A DNA stretch of 64,000 bases from Culturomica massiliensis (lineage in GTDB: Bacteria > Bacteroidota > Bacteroidia > Bacteroidales > Marinifilaceae). The notes beneath the pieces were generated by a model, which was not told the origin of the DNA, searched no databases, and saw only the letters and a program-made list of their open reading frames with translations. Position 1 is the first letter of the stretch. Each line of letters starts with the position of its first letter. The translations under genes and the position numbers were made by a program. This document shows positions 9,180-18,460 of this stretch, in pieces. The DNA is taken from NCBI RefSeq assembly GCF_900091655.1, contig NZ_LT594621.1:4002639-4066638 (forward strand), written 5' to 3'.

Positions 9180-11555
9180 ATGGAAATCAGTATTGACAGC
9201 CGTTCGGTGAACAATCCCGAATCGACGATGTTTTTTGCATTGAAGGGAAATAATCATGACGGTCATGATTATATTACAGGTTTGTATGAACGGGGGGTGC
9301 GTAGTTTTGTAGTGAGTGAGAAGAGGAAAGAGTTTGAGGCATTGGAGGCTAAATTTTATGTGGTGGACGATGTGCTGAAAGCTTTACAAACTTATGCCCG
9401 GACTCACCGTGAAAAAATGAAGGCGGAGGTTGTTGCTATTACAGGTAGTAACGGGAAGACGATCGTCAAAGAATGGCTTTATCAATTGTTATCGGATGAT
9501 TTTGCCGTTTACCGGAGTCCCCGGAGTTATAATTCACAAGTGGGGGTACCGCTTTCGTTGTACGGTATAGAAGAATCTACGGAGATAGCGTTGATCGAAG
9601 CGGGTATTTCCCGGAAAGGCGAAATGGTTCGTCTGGAAAGTATGATCCGTCCGGATGTATGTATTTTTACTCATTTGGGGGATGCTCATGGAGAAAATTT
9701 TGCTTCGCTTCAGGAAAAATTGGCAGAAAAAGCCGTTTTGTTCCGGTATTGCCATGCGATTATCGGCAGAGAAGGTGAGGCTTTGAGTTATATTGCATCC
9801 GTTGCGGATAAGCAGGCGCAGGTGATATTGTGGGGAGAAGGCGATGGCGTTGCAGTGAAGTCGAGGACATTGGGGGTAACCGATAAAGGCCGTAGGGTAG
9901 AGCTTACATATAAAGGAAATGTTTTTCAGATCAATATTCCTTTTCCGGATGAAGCTTCCTATGAAAATTGTATGAATGCCGTATGCGTGTTGTTGATGAA
10001 AGGGATTGCACCGGAAAGAATCGCCGAGAAGGTAAGCCGGTTACAGCCGATAGCTATGCGGATGGAAATCAAAGAGGGGATCAACCGTTGTGTTTTGATC
10101 AACGACTATTACAATTCGGATTCAGCTTCTTTTCATTTGGCATTGAATACATTGACGATGCAGGATAAGGCGAAATCCCGGACGGTTGTATTGTCTGATT
10201 TTGTCGATACCGGGTCGGATAAGGATGCGCTTTACCGGGAGATAGCGGAAATGCTTGAAAAAGCGGGGGTTACCTTATTTATCGGTATCGGAGAAGATTT
10301 GATGAAGCATAAGTCTTATTTTGGGATGAAGGCTCGTTTTTATCCGGATACGGACCGTTTTTTAAGGCTGGAGGACCGGGAAACTTTTCGGGATCAGGTC
10401 ATTTTGATAAAGGGAGCCCGTAAGTTCAGATTCGAATTTATCGCCGGTTTTTTACAGCGGCAGTCTCACAATACGATTCTGGAAGTGGATATGGATGCTA
10501 TGGTCGCTAACTTGAATTATTTCCGTTCTTTAGTGCCGGAAGGAACGAAACTGGCGGTGATGGTCAAGGCTTTTTCCTATGGCTCCGGTTCCGGAGAAGT
10601 TGCCGGTTTACTGCAATATCAGGGGGTTGATTACCTGATGGTAGCCTTTGCTGATGAAGGAGTGGCTTTGCGGGCTGACGGTATCGATATTCCGATCGCC
10701 GTGATGAATCCTCAGCCGGAAGCTTTTGATAATATGATCGAGTTTAATCTGGAGCCGGAAATCTATTCTTTGGATATATTGAAGGCTTTTGACCGGACAT
10801 TGATGAAGCATGGAATCCGGAATTATCCGGTACATCTGAAACTGAATACGGGAATGAACCGTTCCGGACTCGATCCGGAAGATATGCCGGCATTGTTCGA
10901 ATTTTTTGCGCAACCGCGCCGGGTGGTTATACGTTCGGTGTTTTCTCATCTGGCAGGAAGCGATGAGACGGTACATGATGAGTTTACAAAGCAGCAAATC
11001 GATTTGTTTATTGAGATGACCGGACAGATTCAGGAGCATTTTGATTATAAGATTATGCGTCATATTCTGAATTCTGCCGGGATAGAGCGTTTTACTCAGT
11101 ATAGTTTCGATATGGTACGTCTGGGAATCGGTTTGCATGGGATCAGTGCTGTCGGAGCTGCTTTAACGCCTGTCAGTACTTTCAAAACGTATATTGCTTC
11201 TATCCGGAATGTAAAGGCGCATGAAACCGTCGGATATGGCCGTAAGGGAATTGTCGGACAAGACTCCCGGATTGCCGTTGTTCCGGTAGGGTATGCCGAC
11301 GGATTAAACCGCCGCTTGAGTAACGGAGCGGGTGAAATGTTGGTAAAAGGCTTGCGGGTACCGATTATCGGGAATATATGTATGGATACCTGTATGTTGG
11401 ATATTACCGGAACGGATATACAGGTCGGGGATGAGGTCGAGATTTTCGGAAAACATATTCCCGTGACCGAATTAGCTGAAAAGTTGGGGACCATTCCCTA
11501 TGAGGTGCTTACAGGGGTGGCACACCGGGTAAAAAGGGTTTATTTCAAAGAATAA
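9180..11555 (+). CDS. Bifunctional MurF (UDP-MurNAc-tripeptide:D-Ala-D-Ala ligase) / alanine racemase
   Basis: A 791-residue fusion of two cell-wall enzymes. Residues 1 to about 460 are a Mur ligase with the ATP loop GSNGKTIVKEW (about 89-99) and NDYYNSDSASF in the central domain. From about 465 a fold-type III PLP alanine racemase follows, with the PLP lysine in MVKAFSYGSGSGE and the catalytic-tyrosine motif VGYGRKG, then GYADGLNRRLSNG and NICMDTCMLDI. The fusion supplies D-alanine next to the enzyme that adds D-Ala-D-Ala to the muropeptide, and is known across Bacteroidota. I chose the ATG at 9180. An upstream TTG at 9108 would overlap cls and gives no Mur-like sequence. The P-loop has Ser in place of the usual Thr (GTNGKT), and the racemase motif is VKAFSYG rather than VKADAYG. 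Confidence 0.94.
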   Translation: MEISIDSRSVNNPESTMFFALKGNNHDGHDYITGLYERGVRSFVVSEKRKEFEALEAKFYVVDDVLKALQTYARTHREKMKAEVVAITGSNGKTIVKEWLYQLLSDDFAVYRSPRSYNSQVGVPLSLYGIEESTEIALIEAGISRKGEMVRLESMIRPDVCIFTHLGDAHGENFASLQEKLAEKAVLFRYCHAIIGREGEALSYIASVADKQAQVILWGEGDGVAVKSRTLGVTDKGRRVELTYKGNVFQINIPFPDEASYENCMNAVCVLLMKGIAPERIAEKVSRLQPIAMRMEIKEGINRCVLINDYYNSDSASFHLALNTLTMQDKAKSRTVVLSDFVDTGSDKDALYREIAEMLEKAGVTLFIGIGEDLMKHKSYFGMKARFYPDTDRFLRLEDRETFRDQVILIKGARKFRFEFIAGFLQRQSHNTILEVDMDAMVANLNYFRSLVPEGTKLAVMVKAFSYGSGSGEVAGLLQYQGVDYLMVAFADEGVALRADGIDIPIAVMNPQPEAFDNMIEFNLEPEIYSLDILKAFDRTLMKHGIRNYPVHLKLNTGMNRSGLDPEDMPALFEFFAQPRRVVIRSVFSHLAGSDETVHDEFTKQQIDLFIEMTGQIQEHFDYKIMRHILNSAGIERFTQYSFDMVRLGIGLHGISAVGAALTPVSTFKTYIASIRNVKAHETVGYGRKGIVGQDSRIAVVPVGYADGLNRRLSNGAGEMLVKGLRVPIIGNICMDTCMLDITGTDIQVGDEVEIFGKHIPVTELAEKLGTIPYEVLTGVAHRVKRVYFKE

Positions 11556-11560
11556 GCAAC

Positions 11561-11594
11561 AATAAACAGGTGGTATTTTTTCCACCTGTTTATT
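11561..11594. terminator. Bidirectional hairpin terminator
   Basis: A perfect 13-bp stem (AATAAACAGGTGG, 11561-11573, with its complement at 11582-11594) has an 8-base loop. It lies between the convergent murF-alr gene and the TlpA-like gene. Confidence 0.85.
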
Positions 11595-11601
11595 TGTTTG
11601 T

Positions 11602-12990
11602 TTAAAGTTTCTTCAACGCATTGACCAGTTCTTCTATGGTCAGCGGTTTAGCCAATATGGTGTGATTGTTGTCGAGTAAAAACAGGCTGGGGGTCGCAAA
11701 TAAATTATATTCCCCGGCTGTTTCACTGTAAAATCCTCCTTCGATAAACGTGTTTGAAAAATTCAGTTTGTGACCGGCAGAATAGCTAATCCAGTCTTCC
11801 CGGTTGTCGTCGATGGAAATGCCGATAATATTGATGTCGTAATGTTGCAGCATTTGCTGAATCTCCGGTTTAGCCAGATCGGTGAGAAACTGCCGGCAGA
11901 AACTACAGTTTGTATGCCAGAAGATCAATAAAGTATAGGGATGAATGTCGGCATATAAGCTGACGGGATTATTGTGTACGTCAACGGCGGTAAAGTCGGG
12001 CACCTTTTGTCCGATAGCCATTTTCTGATATTTTTCCAAACGGCGTTTTACAATTTCCATCGAACTGTTGCATTGTTGTAAGTAGTTTTCGGAAATGTGT
12101 GCCAGTACTTCTTCCATTTTCATACTCTCGAATCCTTGAATCAGAAACTGCAACAGATGAGTCCGGACGATTTCATTGCTTTCCAGTTTGGGCATAATGT
12201 TATCCAGAGCTTTGATTATTGCAGCTTCATTCTCCCGCGGACTTTGATTCGGTTTTATAAAGAACTGAATATATTGGTATAATTTGTCGGTGTAGGCGTT
12301 TGTATACAATAAGGTCGTATCGTTGAATTCGAGTTTGTCCAGAAAATGATGCTTGTATATGGAGTCCCTGTCTGTGGGAGACAGATTTCCGGCTGTAAAG
12401 GGCAGGCGGCGGGTATTTAAAATTTTGGTGGCGAGCATGTGGGGGCGGGCTGCATACATACTATCCAGTAATTTTTCCCGGTCTGTCTGGTATTTCTGGT
12501 AATATTTCAGAGCCGAGTGATAAAAATCGTCTTGTTCCGGATATTGGAGTACTACCTGCTCGAGCAAAGCCAGTTTCCGGAAAAACAGGATTTCGTGCCG
12601 CAATGCTTCAAAATAAACCTTGTTTTCTTCCGACCGGATAATTTTCAGTGTCTTTTCCGGGTTGTTGAAATCAAGGGAGAATTCGATGTCTTCCCGGTTA
12701 AACAGGAAATCGACCGCAGTCGGTTGGCCGTTCGTGTATTTGGCATATGCTGAAGGTCCCAGAACGACTTTCAGCATACCGCGGGGGATATTGTCCGGGA
12801 TATCAAATGTCAGTATTTCTCCGTTTTTTGCCGGAATACTGTCCAGCATAATCATATTGCCGTTGTATATCCTCAGGAGAACAGGGACGTTGCCTTCAGG
12901 CAGGTTTTTTATGGCCAGTCTGACCTGAAAATCTTTTCCCGTTGCGAACAAGGGAAGGAGGATAAAAAGTAAAAGTAATTTTTTTAGCAT
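11602..12990 (-). CDS. TlpA-like thioredoxin-fold protein, exported
   Basis: A 462-residue protein with an N-terminal signal peptide (to about residue 18). A beta-rich N-terminal part (about 20-115) looks like the DUF4369/DUF5106 regions that precede thioredoxin domains in Bacteroidota. A helical middle follows, then a C-terminal redoxin domain from about 330 with HTNCSFCRQFL (CxxC about 363-366). The CxxC suggests periplasmic thiol-disulfide exchange. The active-site intervening pair is Ser-Phe, unlike the Gly-Pro or Asn-Pro of most reductants. It sits 9 nt downstream of the dehydrogenase gene on the same strand, so the two are probably one transcript, though no functional link is apparent. 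Confidence 0.82.
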   Translation of the reverse strand: MLKKLLLLFILLPLFATGKDFQVRLAIKNLPEGNVPVLLRIYNGNMIMLDSIPAKNGEILTFDIPDNIPRGMLKVVLGPSAYAKYTNGQPTAVDFLFNREDIEFSLDFNNPEKTLKIIRSEENKVYFEALRHEILFFRKLALLEQVVLQYPEQDDFYHSALKYYQKYQTDREKLLDSMYAARPHMLATKILNTRRLPFTAGNLSPTDRDSIYKHHFLDKLEFNDTTLLYTNAYTDKLYQYIQFFIKPNQSPRENEAAIIKALDNIMPKLESNEIVRTHLLQFLIQGFESMKMEEVLAHISENYLQQCNSSMEIVKRRLEKYQKMAIGQKVPDFTAVDVHNNPVSLYADIHPYTLLIFWHTNCSFCRQFLTDLAKPEIQQMLQHYDINIIGISIDDNREDWISYSAGHKLNFSNTFIEGGFYSETAGEYNLFATPSLFLLDNNHTILAKPLTIEELVNALKKL

Positions 12991-12999
12991 ATATGTTGA

Positions 13000-13932
13000 T
13001 TATCGGGTTGTTGAATTCAGCCAGTTAAGGATGTTGTCGATGACAATCCGGATGCGATCGCCGAAAGCTTCTCTTGTTGCATATCCCATGTGGGGAAGCA
13101 TTAATAAATTGGGTGCGTTGAATAATTCGTAACCTCCCGGTAACGGAGGTTCCTGATCGTATACGTCTACGGCAGCTCCCGCAATTTTACCTTTCCTCAA
13201 TGCCTCATAGAGGGCGTCCTTATTGACAATCGGCCCTCTGGCCGTATTGATTAAAACGGCATGTGGCTGCATGATATTAAACTCTTCTTCTCCGATAAAA
13301 TCTTTGGTCTCTGCTGTGAGCGGAAGGTGTATACTGATGATGTCCGCTTCCCGAAGAAGAGTGGGTTTGTCAACCGATTGAATGTTTTCAAATGTCCGGG
13401 GGGTGCGGTTGTATGCGATTACCCGGCAACCGAACGCCAAGGCTAATCGGGCTACTTGTTGCCCGATGGCACCGGCGCCGATGATTCCGACTGTTTTACG
13501 GTGTAATTCAGAGCCGAGAAAACTTTCCCGGCTTCCTCCGATGCGTGTGATGGCATCTCCCCCTACAATCTTACGGTAAACGGCAATCATCATACCTATT
13601 GCCAGCTCGGCTACGGCATGGGTAGCATAACCCGCGGCATTCACGACGGTGATCCCCCGTTTTTTACATTCTTCCAGGTCGATATGATCGAGACCGGTAA
13701 ATGCAACGGAAATCATTTTCAAACAGGGGCAGGCATCCAGAAAACTTTTCCGGAGAGGAATGTTGCTGACGATAATAATTTCAGCGTTTTGAGCTCTTTC
13801 GATAAGTACTTCTTCTTTTTCGTTCCGGTCGGGATAGAAGGTTATATGATGTCCTTGCGCTTTTAAAGGTTCACAAAGTTGGGCGATTTTACATTCGCAC
13901 ATGCCTAAAGATTCTAAAAATACGATTTCCAT
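13000..13932 (-). CDS. D-isomer-specific 2-hydroxyacid dehydrogenase (NAD-dependent)
   Basis: A 310-residue cytoplasmic dehydrogenase. The NAD-binding domain has VGIIGAGAIGQQVARLA (about residues 148-164). The catalytic Arg lies in INTARGPIV and the catalytic His in LMLPHMGYATREA. Members reduce 2-keto acids to D-2-hydroxy acids or the reverse (glycerate, lactate and phosphoglycerate types), and the sequence alone does not tell which. It is not a long SerA, since it lacks an ACT domain. It leads a two-gene unit with the TlpA-like gene. Confidence 0.88.
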   Translation of the reverse strand: MEIVFLESLGMCECKIAQLCEPLKAQGHHITFYPDRNEKEEVLIERAQNAEIIIVSNIPLRKSFLDACPCLKMISVAFTGLDHIDLEECKKRGITVVNAAGYATHAVAELAIGMMIAVYRKIVGGDAITRIGGSRESFLGSELHRKTVGIIGAGAIGQQVARLALAFGCRVIAYNRTPRTFENIQSVDKPTLLREADIISIHLPLTAETKDFIGEEEFNIMQPHAVLINTARGPIVNKDALYEALRKGKIAGAAVDVYDQEPPLPGGYELFNAPNLLMLPHMGYATREAFGDRIRIVIDNILNWLNSTTR

Positions 13933-14315
13933 ATCTGATGTCGGTCGTTAATTTGTGATGTAAAATAAAATATTGGATATAATGAGAAATCGTACCGGAT
14001 AAGCTTAAACGTTTGCAAATACCTTTAGGGGATGACAGGTTTTGAGTTCGGTGTTTATCCTGCTTGTGTGGCTGTCATGCACGGCACATAGAGCGTCTGC
14101 GGTATCGCTGGCTTTTGCGGTTTCCGGTTCTTCGATTCCTGATTTTTGTCGTTTGCAGGCAAAGTTAATTACTTTTTTCTCAAAAAGTTTTGTTTTCCAC
14201 CTTTCATTCTGTCTTTACGGACGTTTTATATTTTAAAATTTACTTTCTTAACCGAATTTTCAATTTCCGGCTTTCAATTTTCAATTTTTACTTTTTACTT
14301 TTGTAAAAAAAAGAA
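13933..14315. other. Intergenic region upstream of mfd and the dehydrogenase
   Basis: No convincing gene. Two promoter-like boxes are present: TAACTTTG on the minus strand (14160-14167), which could serve the dehydrogenase with a leader over 200 nt long, and TACTTTTG on the plus strand (14296-14303) for mfd. The last 70 bases before mfd are made of repeated ttcaatttt/ctttttac-type runs. Confidence 0.5.
14296..14303 (+). promoter_or_regulatory. Candidate -7 box (TACTTTTG) for mfd
   Basis: Exact TAnnTTTG match ending 12 nt before the GTG start at 14316. If used, the mRNA would be almost leaderless. Confidence 0.5.
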
Positions 14316-17300
14316 GTGGATATAAAAGATATACTTCAATCTTATCTGACGTCGCCTGTGGTAGAGAAGTTGACGGAAAAACTCAGGGGCGACGGAAAAT
14401 ACAGACTCATCAATAATGTAGGCTCTGTTACAGCCGTTATCGTAAGTGCGATGGTCAAAACCCGTCCCGGTTTTCGGGTGGTTGTGTTGTCGGACCGGGA
14501 AGAAGCGGCTTATTTTTATAATGATGTCCTGGCATTTTCAGACGAATCGCAGGTGTGCTTCCTGCCTTCTTCTTATCGCAGGGCGATCCGTAAGGATGAA
14601 AAGGATAACGATTCGGTACTCGTGCGGACGGAAGTGCTTAAAAATATCGTAAACGGGAATGCCAGTATGTTGATTACCTATCCCGAAGCTTTAGCCGAGC
14701 GGGTTGTGGATAAGAAGGTTTTGACAAAATTGTCGATGACCGTCCGGACAGGTGATAAGCTGTCGATTTCTTTTTTGGAGGAGCTATTCGAACAATATAA
14801 TTTCGTCCGGAGTGATTTTGTTTACGAACCGGGGCAGTTCTCCATCCGGGGCAGTATTGTCGATATTTATTCTTTTGCCGAGGAACGGCCTGTCCGGATA
14901 GACTTTTTTGGGGATGATGTGGATAGTATCCGTTTTTTCGACGTCGAGTCGCAATTGTCGGAACAGGTCATCGATGAGGTCGCTATTGTACCGGATTTGA
15001 GTGATGCTGCCGACCGGGTAGAGTTTACCGATCTTTTCAGTTATTTTCCTGAAAAATCCGTATGGTGGGTGAAGAACGGTATGTATATGTACGATAAGAT
15101 CAAAACGTTGCGGTCGGAGTTGGACGAGAACATGCTTAGTCCGGAAGATACGTTATTCGGATATATAGATCGCTGTTCGGTGGTAGAATGGGGGCCTGAT
15201 GTGTATTTCCGGGGAATGACCGTTGATGTGAAGTGTGATGCCCAGCCTGCTGTCAATAAACGTTTCGATATTTTGGCAGAGACATTGCAAACCAAACAGG
15301 AAGCCGGTTACAAATTGTATGTTTGCTCTGTAAATGCGATGCAGATACAACGGTTACGGGATATTTTTTCGGATAAAGGTTTTCCCATTGAGTTTACCCA
15401 TTTGAACGGTGTCATCCATGAAGGATTTTCAGACGAGCAACTGCGGATGTGTGTGTACACCGAGCACCAGATTTTCGACCGTTATCACAAGTATCGCTTG
15501 CAGACAACGCGGATCCGGAAAGGGCGGGAGACGATCACATTGAGTGAGTTACAAAATTTGCATCCGGGCGATTATGTCGTACATGTCGATCATGGAATCG
15601 GGCGTTTCGGAGGATTGGTTAAGATCAACAACGACGGACGGGAACAGGAAGCCATCCGGTTGGTGTATAAAAATAATTCCGAGTTGTATGTCGGTTTGTA
15701 TTCCTTGCATAAGATTTCAAAATACAAGGGGAAGGATGGGGTAGCGCCGGTTGTAAACCGTTTGGGAGGGGATGCCTGGAACCGTTTGAAGCAGAAAACC
15801 AAATCCCGGGTGAAAGATATTGCCCGGGAACTGATCGCTTTATATGCCCGGCGTAAAAAAGAACCGGCTTTTGCTTTTAGCAAAGATACTTATTTGCAGG
15901 AGGAAATGGAGGCTTCGTTTATGTATGAGGAAACGCCGGATCAGATGAAAGCGATAGAAGCTGTGAAGCACGATATGGAACGTCCGGAGGTGATGGACCG
16001 TTTGGTGTGCGGGGATGTCGGCTTCGGTAAAACTGAAGTAGCTATCCGGGCGGCATTCAAGGCTGTAGCCGATAGTAAGCAGGTGGCCGTATTGGTACCG
16101 ACGACGATATTGGCGTATCAGCATTACAATACGTTCCGGAAAAGACTTGACGGGATGCCTTGCCGGGTGGAATACATCAGCCGGATGAAAAAAAGTTCGG
16201 ATATAAAGAAAGTTCTGACGGATTTGAAAGCGGGCAAAGTCGATATTATCATCGGTACGCACCGTCTGACCAGTAAAGATGTGGAGTTTAAAGACCTGGG
16301 ATTGTTGATCGTCGATGAAGAGCAGAAGTTCGGAGTGGGCGTGAAAGAGAAGTTGAAACGTTTGAAAGTCAATGTGGATACGGTTACGATGACAGCTACG
16401 CCCATCCCCAGAACGTTGCAATTTTCGCTGATGGGGGCGAGGGATATGTCGATTATCCGGACTCCGCCGCCCAATCGTTATCCGATCGTTACAGAGTTGC
16501 ACCGTTTTGACGAGAAGCTTATAAAAGAAGCGATATTATACGAGATGTCCCGCAACGGGCAGGTGTTTTTCATTCATAACCGGGTGGATACAATCCGGGA
16601 TATACAGGATATGCTGCATCGGAGTATACCCCAGGTGAAGACTTGTATCGCTCACGGACAAATGCCCGGGGAAGAATTGGAAAAAGTGATGCACAATTTT
16701 ATCCGGGGCGATTATGATGTGCTTATTGCCACTACGATTATTGAATCGGGCCTGGATATTCCGAATGCCAATACGATGATTATCAATCAGGCCCAGAACT
16801 ACGGTTTGAGTGATTTACATCAGTTGAGGGGAAGGGTAGGCCGTTCGAACCGGAAAGCTTTTTGCTATCTATTGACACCTTCGTTGGATTTGATGAATCC
16901 GGATGCCCGTCGCCGCTTGAAAGCTATCGAGGATTTCAGTGGTTTGGGGAGTGGGTTTAATATCGCTATGCAAGACTTGGATATCCGTGGAGCCGGGAAT
17001 ATTCTCGGGGCGGAACAGTCCGGTTTTATCGCAGAAATCGGTTACGAGACTTATCAGCGGATTTTGAACGAGGCTTTACTGGAGTTGCGGGAAGAAGAAT
17101 TCCCGGATTTGCATACCGGTGAATCGAATACGCGGAAGGAGTATGTTACGGATTGTGTCATCGAATCGGATTTTGCCGTGCTGATTCCGGAGTCTTATGT
17201 AGAAAATGTCAGTGAGCGAATTAAATTGTACCGGGAATTGGATAATATATCGGAAGACAGCGAGCTGGAGAAATTTACCCGGGCTTTGCACGACCGGTTC

Positions 17301-17621
17301 GGAGAATTACCCCCGCAGGTAAAAGGTTTGATGGAAATTGTCCGGGTACGGAGGCGGTGTGTGGCAATGGGGGTTGAGCGTTTGTTTGTAAAAAACGGTA
17401 AGATGGTGATGTATTTTGTTGCAGAACCCTCTTCTGCTTTCTATGCTTCAACAGTATTTACCAACCTGTTGAAGTTTGTACAACATCAGGAACTGCCTTG
17501 CCGGATGAATGAAAAAAATGATAAGTTGTCTTTGATTTTTACAGAGATTACCAATGTCGAGAAGATGTCGAGGTATGTGGATAAGATGTTTCAGGAAACC
17601 GTAAATTCTCAGGGGATATGA
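14316..17621 (+). CDS. mfd: Transcription-repair coupling factor Mfd
   Basis: This 1101-residue ATPase removes RNA polymerase stalled at DNA lesions and recruits UvrA. In order: UvrB-like N-terminal module, a CarD-like RNA-polymerase-interacting domain (about residues 400-480, around HPGDYVVHVDHGIG), and RecG-like translocase domains with Walker A GDVGFGKTE (about 565-573) and the DEEQ box in VDEEQKFG (about 667). These are followed by TATPIPRTLQFSLMGARD, the RGRVGRS motif and the C-terminal TRCF domain. The start is GTG at 14316. Its stop overlaps the coaX start as ATGA (17618-17621), so the two are translationally coupled. Confidence 0.97.
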   Translation: MDIKDILQSYLTSPVVEKLTEKLRGDGKYRLINNVGSVTAVIVSAMVKTRPGFRVVVLSDREEAAYFYNDVLAFSDESQVCFLPSSYRRAIRKDEKDNDSVLVRTEVLKNIVNGNASMLITYPEALAERVVDKKVLTKLSMTVRTGDKLSISFLEELFEQYNFVRSDFVYEPGQFSIRGSIVDIYSFAEERPVRIDFFGDDVDSIRFFDVESQLSEQVIDEVAIVPDLSDAADRVEFTDLFSYFPEKSVWWVKNGMYMYDKIKTLRSELDENMLSPEDTLFGYIDRCSVVEWGPDVYFRGMTVDVKCDAQPAVNKRFDILAETLQTKQEAGYKLYVCSVNAMQIQRLRDIFSDKGFPIEFTHLNGVIHEGFSDEQLRMCVYTEHQIFDRYHKYRLQTTRIRKGRETITLSELQNLHPGDYVVHVDHGIGRFGGLVKINNDGREQEAIRLVYKNNSELYVGLYSLHKISKYKGKDGVAPVVNRLGGDAWNRLKQKTKSRVKDIARELIALYARRKKEPAFAFSKDTYLQEEMEASFMYEETPDQMKAIEAVKHDMERPEVMDRLVCGDVGFGKTEVAIRAAFKAVADSKQVAVLVPTTILAYQHYNTFRKRLDGMPCRVEYISRMKKSSDIKKVLTDLKAGKVDIIIGTHRLTSKDVEFKDLGLLIVDEEQKFGVGVKEKLKRLKVNVDTVTMTATPIPRTLQFSLMGARDMSIIRTPPPNRYPIVTELHRFDEKLIKEAILYEMSRNGQVFFIHNRVDTIRDIQDMLHRSIPQVKTCIAHGQMPGEELEKVMHNFIRGDYDVLIATTIIESGLDIPNANTMIINQAQNYGLSDLHQLRGRVGRSNRKAFCYLLTPSLDLMNPDARRRLKAIEDFSGLGSGFNIAMQDLDIRGAGNILGAEQSGFIAEIGYETYQRILNEALLELREEEFPDLHTGESNTRKEYVTDCVIESDFAVLIPESYVENVSERIKLYRELDNISEDSELEKFTRALHDRFGELPPQVKGLMEIVRVRRRCVAMGVERLFVKNGKMVMYFVAEPSSAFYASTVFTNLLKFVQHQELPCRMNEKNDKLSLIFTEITNVEKMSRYVDKMFQETVNSQGI

Positions 17622-18343
17622 ATTTAGTGATAGATGTTGGCAACACCCGCTTGAAATATGCTTTCTTTCATTTGGGAGAAATGCGGATAAAAGGTGTCGG
17701 AATGGAGGAACTGTTCCGGACAATTACGGATGTGCGGAAAGAGCATGAGGTACATGTGTTTTTATCCGGGAGCGGTAAGATCGAGGAGGATTTGCGGATG
17801 AGATTGCGCCGGGAAGCTGTTTTTTGGCTGGAGGCTTCCCCTGGGCTTTTATTGCCGCTGGAAATCGGATACAATACCCCGGTGACACTGGGGTTCGACC
17901 GGATCGCTATTTGTACGGCAGCCCGGCGGATTTACCCGGCCGGGAGATTGTTGGTGATAGATACCGGAACAGCATTTACCTACAATTATGTTGAGAATGG
18001 TGTGTTTCTGGGGGGGAATATTTCTCCCGGTCTGGAGATGCGTTTCCGGGCTTTGCATGCGTTTACCGAGAAACTGCCTTATGTGGAGGCCCGCGGAACA
18101 TGTACGGATTGTGGACGGGATACGGAAGAGGCTATCCGTAACGGTGTCGTGAATGGTATGGTTTTTGAAGTGAAAGGATATATAGATGATTTTTTCCGCT
18201 ATACTTCCGAAGGACAGGTTGTGATTACCGGCGGAAGCCTGTGTTTGCTCGAAAAGCTACAGGGAGAAAGAATACATTTCGAGGAATCGTTGGGAATGAT
18301 CGGGTTAAATGATATTTTAGAATTCAATAAAAAAAGTAAGTAA
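17618..18343 (+). CDS. coaX: Type III pantothenate kinase
   Basis: A 241-residue ASKHA-fold kinase that phosphorylates pantothenate, the first step of coenzyme A synthesis. Motifs: DVGNTRLKYAFF (about residues 6-17, phosphate 1), LGFDRIA (about 90), IDTGTAFTYN (about 113-122) and GGNISPGLEMRFRALHAFT (about 130-148). The start overlaps the mfd stop by 4 nt. Confidence 0.95.
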   Translation: MNLVIDVGNTRLKYAFFHLGEMRIKGVGMEELFRTITDVRKEHEVHVFLSGSGKIEEDLRMRLRREAVFWLEASPGLLLPLEIGYNTPVTLGFDRIAICTAARRIYPAGRLLVIDTGTAFTYNYVENGVFLGGNISPGLEMRFRALHAFTEKLPYVEARGTCTDCGRDTEEAIRNGVVNGMVFEVKGYIDDFFRYTSEGQVVITGGSLCLLEKLQGERIHFEESLGMIGLNDILEFNKKSK

Positions 18344-18389
18344 ATCTTAAATTGTAGCTTTTATCCTGCGGATTTTAAAAAAATAGTCC

Positions 18390-18397
18390 TAATTTTG
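18390..18397 (+). promoter_or_regulatory. Candidate -7 box (TAATTTTG) for the TPR protein gene
   Basis: Exact TAnnTTTG match, 64 nt upstream of the ATG at 18461, in the spacer after coaX. It suggests that the TPR-lptC-CNNM group has its own promoter. Confidence 0.55.
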
Positions 18398-18460
18398 CAC
18401 AGAAAGCTGAAAAAAGAGATTTTTGCAGTATGAGTCGGATATTTTAATTTAATAATAATT

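Noticed and set aside
9108..9180. TTG start for murF-alr at 9108
   Set aside because: It would overlap cls and gives no Mur-like residues before the Met at 9180.
14042..14236. 64-codon open frame upstream of mfd
   Set aside because: Low-complexity hydrophobic translation with no family resemblance. It overlaps promoter-like sequence.
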